Source of the DNA: Cordylochernes scorpioides
Lineage: Eukaryota; Arthropoda; Arachnida; Pseudoscorpiones; Chernetidae
Reading direction: 5' to 3'
Assembly: GCA_030710605.1 (NCBI GenBank)
Contig: CP092884.1
Span: forward strand, 17,217,483 to 17,281,482
DNA length: 64,000 bases
Positions within the stretch are counted from its first letter, which is position 1. Each line of letters starts with the position of its first letter. The position numbers and the translations under genes were made by a program. A model generated the notes under the pieces. It saw only the letters and a program-made list of their open reading frames with translations, did no database searches and was not told the origin of the DNA. Shown piece after piece: positions 63,828 through 64,000 of the stretch.

Positions 63828-64000
63828 TTTTTTATATTGTTCATAATATAAGAAAATAGTTTATTAATATTTTCTAATTGGAGTTCGCTTGAAGGTAGAT
63901 AATTTAAAATTATACAAGTCAGTAGTGAATCTAAGTTCGAATTCATATCAAGAATAATTGATATTCAATGAATTTCTATTTCAACATTAATCCAGTATAT

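Noticed and set aside
1-64000. Bacterial operon features such as ribosome-binding sites and rho-independent terminators
   Set aside because: All coding signals are eukaryotic mobile elements; purine-rich stretches and hairpins seen belong to LTR elements and Helitrons.

Overview
This is repeat-rich, AT-rich eukaryotic nuclear DNA. The mixture of Tc1-like and mariner elements, Ty3/Gypsy and BEL/Pao LTR retrotransposons, a Penelope-like element, I/R1-style LINE fragments, Helitrons and hAT MITEs fits an arthropod genome. A chelicerate such as a spider is my weak guess from the style of the transposases. I recognise no single-copy host protein-coding gene anywhere in the 64 kb. Almost every long open frame belongs to a mobile element.

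Region 1-9 kb: a decayed Penelope-like reverse transcriptase on the minus strand (1-1028) abuts a 1419-bp Tc1-like element with an intact 343-codon transposase. A second 1419-bp Tc1 copy (4579-5997) sits inside a dispersed repeat. Another copy of that repeat at 14.9-15.7 kb, in the opposite orientation, preserves the unoccupied TA target. Next come about 866-bp diverged tandem units (6.0-8.5 kb) and a 322-bp Helitron.

Region 9-26.8 kb: a complete but dead Ty3/Gypsy element (9084-14528), a LINE tail, a transposon fragment, and a minus-strand Gypsy remnant split by a frameshifted mariner (17118-18308). These are followed by a LINE 3' end with a TTG tail and a 3.26-kb Helitron (21065-24322) that keeps the N-terminal part of a Rep/helicase protein. 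At 25.26-26.5 kb lies an unusual nested inverted repeat. It holds two near-identical 243-bp units, and each unit contains all three strands of a hammerhead-ribozyme core in a non-canonical order.

Region 26.8-49 kb: LINE reverse transcriptase remains, a Tc1/mariner-superfamily relic carrying a solo-LTR-like insert, and a minus-strand Helitron (36398-37854). That Helitron carries a tRNA-like gene and a composite hAT-like element with a perfect 8-bp target duplication. Then come a 2.7-kb long-TIR transposon with a dead transposase, several MITEs, a TRIM-like LTR remnant, a three-unit tandem array of Helitron 3' ends and another short Helitron.

Region 49-64 kb: two tRNA-Gly(GCC) genes with duplicated flanks precede a near-intact Ty3/Gypsy element (49806-55214; 222-bp LTRs, about 98% identical). 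Immediately after it a short Helitron (55223-61770) has been split by a very young BEL/Pao element (55643-61705; 389-bp LTRs differing at 3 sites). The window ends with minus-strand LINE pieces and a Helitron with a 73-bp minisatellite cargo. The elements work independently. The main themes are nesting, which gives relative insertion ages, and Helitron capture of tRNA-like and satellite sequences.
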